This document shows positions 8,201 to 9,477 of a stretch of 9,477 bases of DNA, piece by piece. The stretch is from NCBI GenBank assembly GCA_035437945.1, contig DAOMZG010000274.1:1-9477 (forward strand), read 5' to 3'. Within the stretch, counting starts at the first letter, position 1, and every line of letters starts with the position of its first letter. The position numbers were made by a program, and so were the translations under genes. The stretch is from UBA9464 sp003445095 (GTDB lineage Bacteria; Verrucomicrobiota; Verrucomicrobiia; Limisphaerales; UBA9464). The notes below the pieces were generated by a model, which saw only the letters and a program-made list of their open reading frames with translations, was not told the DNA's origin and did no database searches.

Positions 8201-8624
8201 CACACCAGACTACGATGCCGTCGGTGTGAATTCAGTCTGGACCCTCACGCCGGGCGGGTGGTGCACGCGTTATGGTGACGTTACGGAGTTGATTGCCGCG
8301 CGCGACGAGGGGCTGGCACTGATCAACGGTGGTGATGAACTGACGCTTAAATTCCCGGTGAGTTCAATGCCCGCCAAGCCGGCGGGAAACGTCCGTGAAT
8401 TCTTCCTTTATGTTGATGGCTGGGACAAGGATTCGGACTTCCATGTCGCCGCGGGCACGGAAGTTGAGCCGCTGCCATTCCACGGCATGAACGATCAACT
8501 CTATGGCCGGGAGAAGCGGCCTCCGTTTCCTAGTGACGAGCTTCACCAAAAATACAACACGCGCTGGGTCGAAGGTCGGGTTCTCAAAGAAACTGCCAGC
8601 GCTGGAGCAGGGCTCCCAAAATAA
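5280..8624 (+). CDS. Large predicted lipoprotein: TPR repeats, six-blade VCBS/FG-GAP propeller, ASPIC/UnbV domain and conserved C-terminal region
   Basis: This 1114-residue protein starts at ATG 5280; the frame also runs back to a TTG at 5238, but the ATG gives a short signal peptide. A hydrophobic stretch (LAQLAGLLVLSFHFVGC) ends in a lipobox-like FVGC, atypical because Phe is at -3, so lipid anchoring is likely but not certain. Residues about 41-210 form five TPRs (for example LNLANCYLVQGRAALAIQEA, and repeat ends LEPNS, IDPGE, LDPNR), a protein-protein interaction scaffold. Six VCBS/FG-GAP calcium-type loops follow at residues 322 (DLQNDRFDD), 371 (DLDFAGKLD), 424 (DWNRDGNTD), 471 (DFDNDLRPD), 515 (DYDNDGWLD) and 566 (DFDLDCDSD), spaced 44-53 residues apart as in an integrin-alpha-like propeller. 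The ASPIC/UnbV domain spans about 595-679 (IKVQLVGNRSNASGIGCKIE). The remaining 435 residues begin SCPYLYAWDGKGFRF and end near YNTRW (1092-1096), with motifs DGWDKDSDFH (1046-1055) and EPLPFHGM (1063-1070). I recall similar endings in acidobacterial and planctomycete proteins, but no named function. An extracytoplasmic binding or assembly role is inferred. Confidence 0.9.
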   Translation: MFRCLAQLAGLLVLSFHFVGCERHPSGPARQPSSALSNPSDQFLSLMNVGKNYLVQGDATNALTIYKQAEALVPGDIDLRLNLANCYLVQGRAALAIQEANEVLKLEPNSAAAYFVKGSAYLRLANSEEAVKALENAKKIDPGETATLFQLGLARMGLNQWDAAISALREGLVLDPNRLHSGPRYLLAQALIRAGRQEEANQELQLHQANVEGGGPTVGAATFERCKYTQPRVPFKLDQPEKAGISIKFVDATAEVLGSAAQRFSGPIGVIDPTHSGWNSFVASENDQGFRLLANTNGTFHPVDARYPGRPGSRYTKMLVGDLQNDRFDDIVVLGNGGSHLFQFGTNGSVTDVSSASGLKGLSAVDGILMDLDFAGKLDLVAVTSDSHEARIYRQSSPLLFNDVTRTSGVPASLHNAQTVRMEDWNRDGNTDLILSRQAGLPLLLEKQRGGPLVPREPTNWIAGTVFTSGDFDNDLRPDMAIVNEGKLSVCFNGRERKEVADSGKADLRQLVSVDYDNDGWLDLWAIGEKLRVWRNLGLSGFEEKTAQLGLDQWDGGAVSEIHFADFDLDCDSDVIVALAKGGLRYLRNDGGNANSQIKVQLVGNRSNASGIGCKIEIETGGLRLIRTVHSLPVEVGVGKHQTLDSFLVHWFNWPQGSAETPFECKVPIFASELTLQEGSCPYLYAWDGKGFRFVTDILGSAPLGLPMAEARYIEADPEEFVWIANEVTFPPRDGTYQLQITEELREVLYLDEAKLVAVDHEPGTEVHSTDKLRPGKPFPPGMLLTLHREHHLRRAERLDGQEVTAALKSVDGQRVSPPQLRSPQLRGLAEPYGVVLDFGPLTGKVPFVLLLNGWLRFGGGMANMAAAQDPSLPFPFPTLEAEISPGSWRPVDVVVGAPAGKTKTILVDLEGKLEADTRRLRLKAAFEIHWDRIALMEKKADAQTKITFIKPSEADLHFRGFSELEVLPADWPLTPDYDAVGVNSVWTLTPGGWCTRYGDVTELIAARDEGLALINGGDELTLKFPVSSMPAKPAGNVREFFLYVDGWDKDSDFHVAAGTEVEPLPFHGMNDQLYGREKRPPFPSDELHQKYNTRWVEGRVLKETASAGAGLPK

Positions 8625-8701
8625 CGACCCGAGCGCTAGTTAAAATCCTGGTTTCTGAGCGTTGGCAGGCGAGTGGAAACAACCGAAGAAGCCACTTTGG
8701 G
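8625..8701. other. Convergent 77 bp intergenic gap
   Basis: The two VCBS/ASPIC genes end facing each other across this gap. I looked for a shared bidirectional hairpin with flanking A/T runs and did not find a convincing one; AGCGCT at 8632-8637 is only a 6 bp palindrome. How transcription ends here is not visible from sequence. Confidence 0.5.
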
Positions 8702-9477
8702 TCAGCGCCGCTTGACCGGACTGACTCGGTAAGGGGCACTGACGACCGCGGTGCCGGACGGGGAATCAGCCGGGTTTTCATAGACGGTGAGGAGAGTTCC
8801 TTCAGGAATGGATTGCGCGGAGGTTACCCTGCCGGAGGGCCATTTTATACTGAGGGAGGCAACTTGATTGAGAGCGCCGATGCCCACGATCATCGTGGAG
8901 GAATTCTGAGTGGACCAGCCGTCGCCGCAGCGATGTTCGCGAATGATCTTTCCATCGCCCAAATCCACGGAGACGCGCGCGCCGTAGCCATCGCGGCACG
9001 AGAATTCCTTGGAGGGGGCTGGGGTTTGATTCCCCCCAACGAAGCGGAGGGCGATCATTCCTCCACTTATGCCGGCCGCTGGCATTTCATTATGATAGAG
9101 ATCGAACAGGGGTTGATTGGCGTTGACGAGTGCGACGTCTTGCCATCCATCGCGATCGTAATCTAACACCGCGAAGCCTCGGCTATCCGCGGGACTATCC
9201 AGCCCGGAAAGGGCGGAAATGTCGACGAAGGTGCGGCCACCTAAATTGGCGAAGTAATGGTTGCGCTCACTCCCGTTGAGGGAATGGACCTGGATTTTTT
9301 CACCTTGCCGATCGACTCCAGTCAAACGCGCGTCAATCTGGGCTCCTAGATTGTCTGGGGCGGGGGTTCGTTTCCATTCGGGAGAGAAGCGGAAAGTGGC
9401 GCGGGAGAGGTTTTGGTCCGTGCGCACCATCGTTCGCCAGAGATTGCTCTCGAGATCCAGTTCCGAGGAAAGTTCCT
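8702..9477 (-). CDS. VCBS/FG-GAP protein with C-terminal ASPIC/UnbV domain (CRTAC1-like; 5' end outside window)
   Basis: The frame is open from the right edge of the window to the TGA at 8702-8704. It contains an internal ATG at 9430, but the upstream residues (SSELDLESNLWRT) read straight into it, so the gene starts outside the window. About 257 codons are visible. One clear VCBS/FG-GAP loop is present (LDYDRDGWQDVALVNAN), preceded by NHYFANLGGRTFVDISALSG, the typical lead-in of a propeller blade. The ASPIC/UnbV domain follows: IALRFVGGN, GYGARVSVDLGDGKIIREHR, GDGWSTQNSSTMIVGIG and SLSIKWPSGRV, which matches the usual 'GxGARV..VWPSGxV' pattern. It ends with a normal short tail (GTLLTVYEN then about 20 residues) and lacks the long C-terminal extension of its convergent neighbour. 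Such proteins are predicted to be exported and to bind calcium; the function of bacterial ASPIC proteins is not settled. The N-terminus, where a signal peptide or TPRs would show, is not visible. Confidence 0.9.
   Translation of the reverse strand, partial: ELSSELDLESNLWRTMVRTDQNLSRATFRFSPEWKRTPAPDNLGAQIDARLTGVDRQGEKIQVHSLNGSERNHYFANLGGRTFVDISALSGLDSPADSRGFAVLDYDRDGWQDVALVNANQPLFDLYHNEMPAAGISGGMIALRFVGGNQTPAPSKEFSCRDGYGARVSVDLGDGKIIREHRCGDGWSTQNSSTMIVGIGALNQVASLSIKWPSGRVTSAQSIPEGTLLTVYENPADSPSGTAVVSAPYRVSPVKRR

Overview
The window is GC-rich, about 59% by eye. It looks like part of a chromosome from the Planctomycetes-Verrucomicrobia-Chlamydiae group, most likely a verrucomicrobial relative. 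The evidence is the kind of genes present: a Tat-exported Gfo/Idh/MocA oxidoreductase ending in the PMRGSWSL-type tail common in those phyla, a secreted-type beta-propeller protein with a verrucomicrobial-style C-terminal domain, and two large VCBS/FG-GAP plus ASPIC/UnbV proteins. Clear Shine-Dalgarno sequences are mostly lacking. This assignment is inferred from family recall, not from a search. No rRNA, tRNA, CRISPR array, transposase or attachment site was found.

Layout, left to right. Positions 1-1472 (+) hold the 3' part of a propeller-like protein followed by a DUF11/CARDB-like beta-sandwich domain; its start lies outside the window. It converges, with a 29 bp gap, on a Tat-signal Gfo/Idh/MocA oxidoreductase (1502-2791, -). 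Upstream of that is a non-coding stretch with a short direct repeat and a 12 bp palindrome. Next is a broken relic of DNA-3-methyladenine glycosylase I (tag, 2965-3291, -). This has no start codon and has lost the second half of the protein. Directly against it lies a small metal-binding-type cupin (3297-3746, -), and then a class I/II PLP aminotransferase (3970-5163, -).

A 116 bp divergent intergenic region separates the aminotransferase from the largest gene, an 1114-residue predicted lipoprotein (5280-8624, +). It contains TPRs, a six-blade VCBS propeller, an ASPIC/UnbV domain and a C-terminal region of about 435 residues with no common name. After a 77 bp gap, the 3' part of a second VCBS/ASPIC protein converges on it (8702-9477, -, start outside the window).

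The genes do not form an obvious pathway. The four minus-strand loci share orientation, but gaps of 173-223 bp and a dead gene between them argue against one tight operon. The most interesting items are the large unnamed C-terminal region of the lipoprotein, its convergent pairing with a second ASPIC protein, and the tag relic. I see no convincing sign of an entirely new system.
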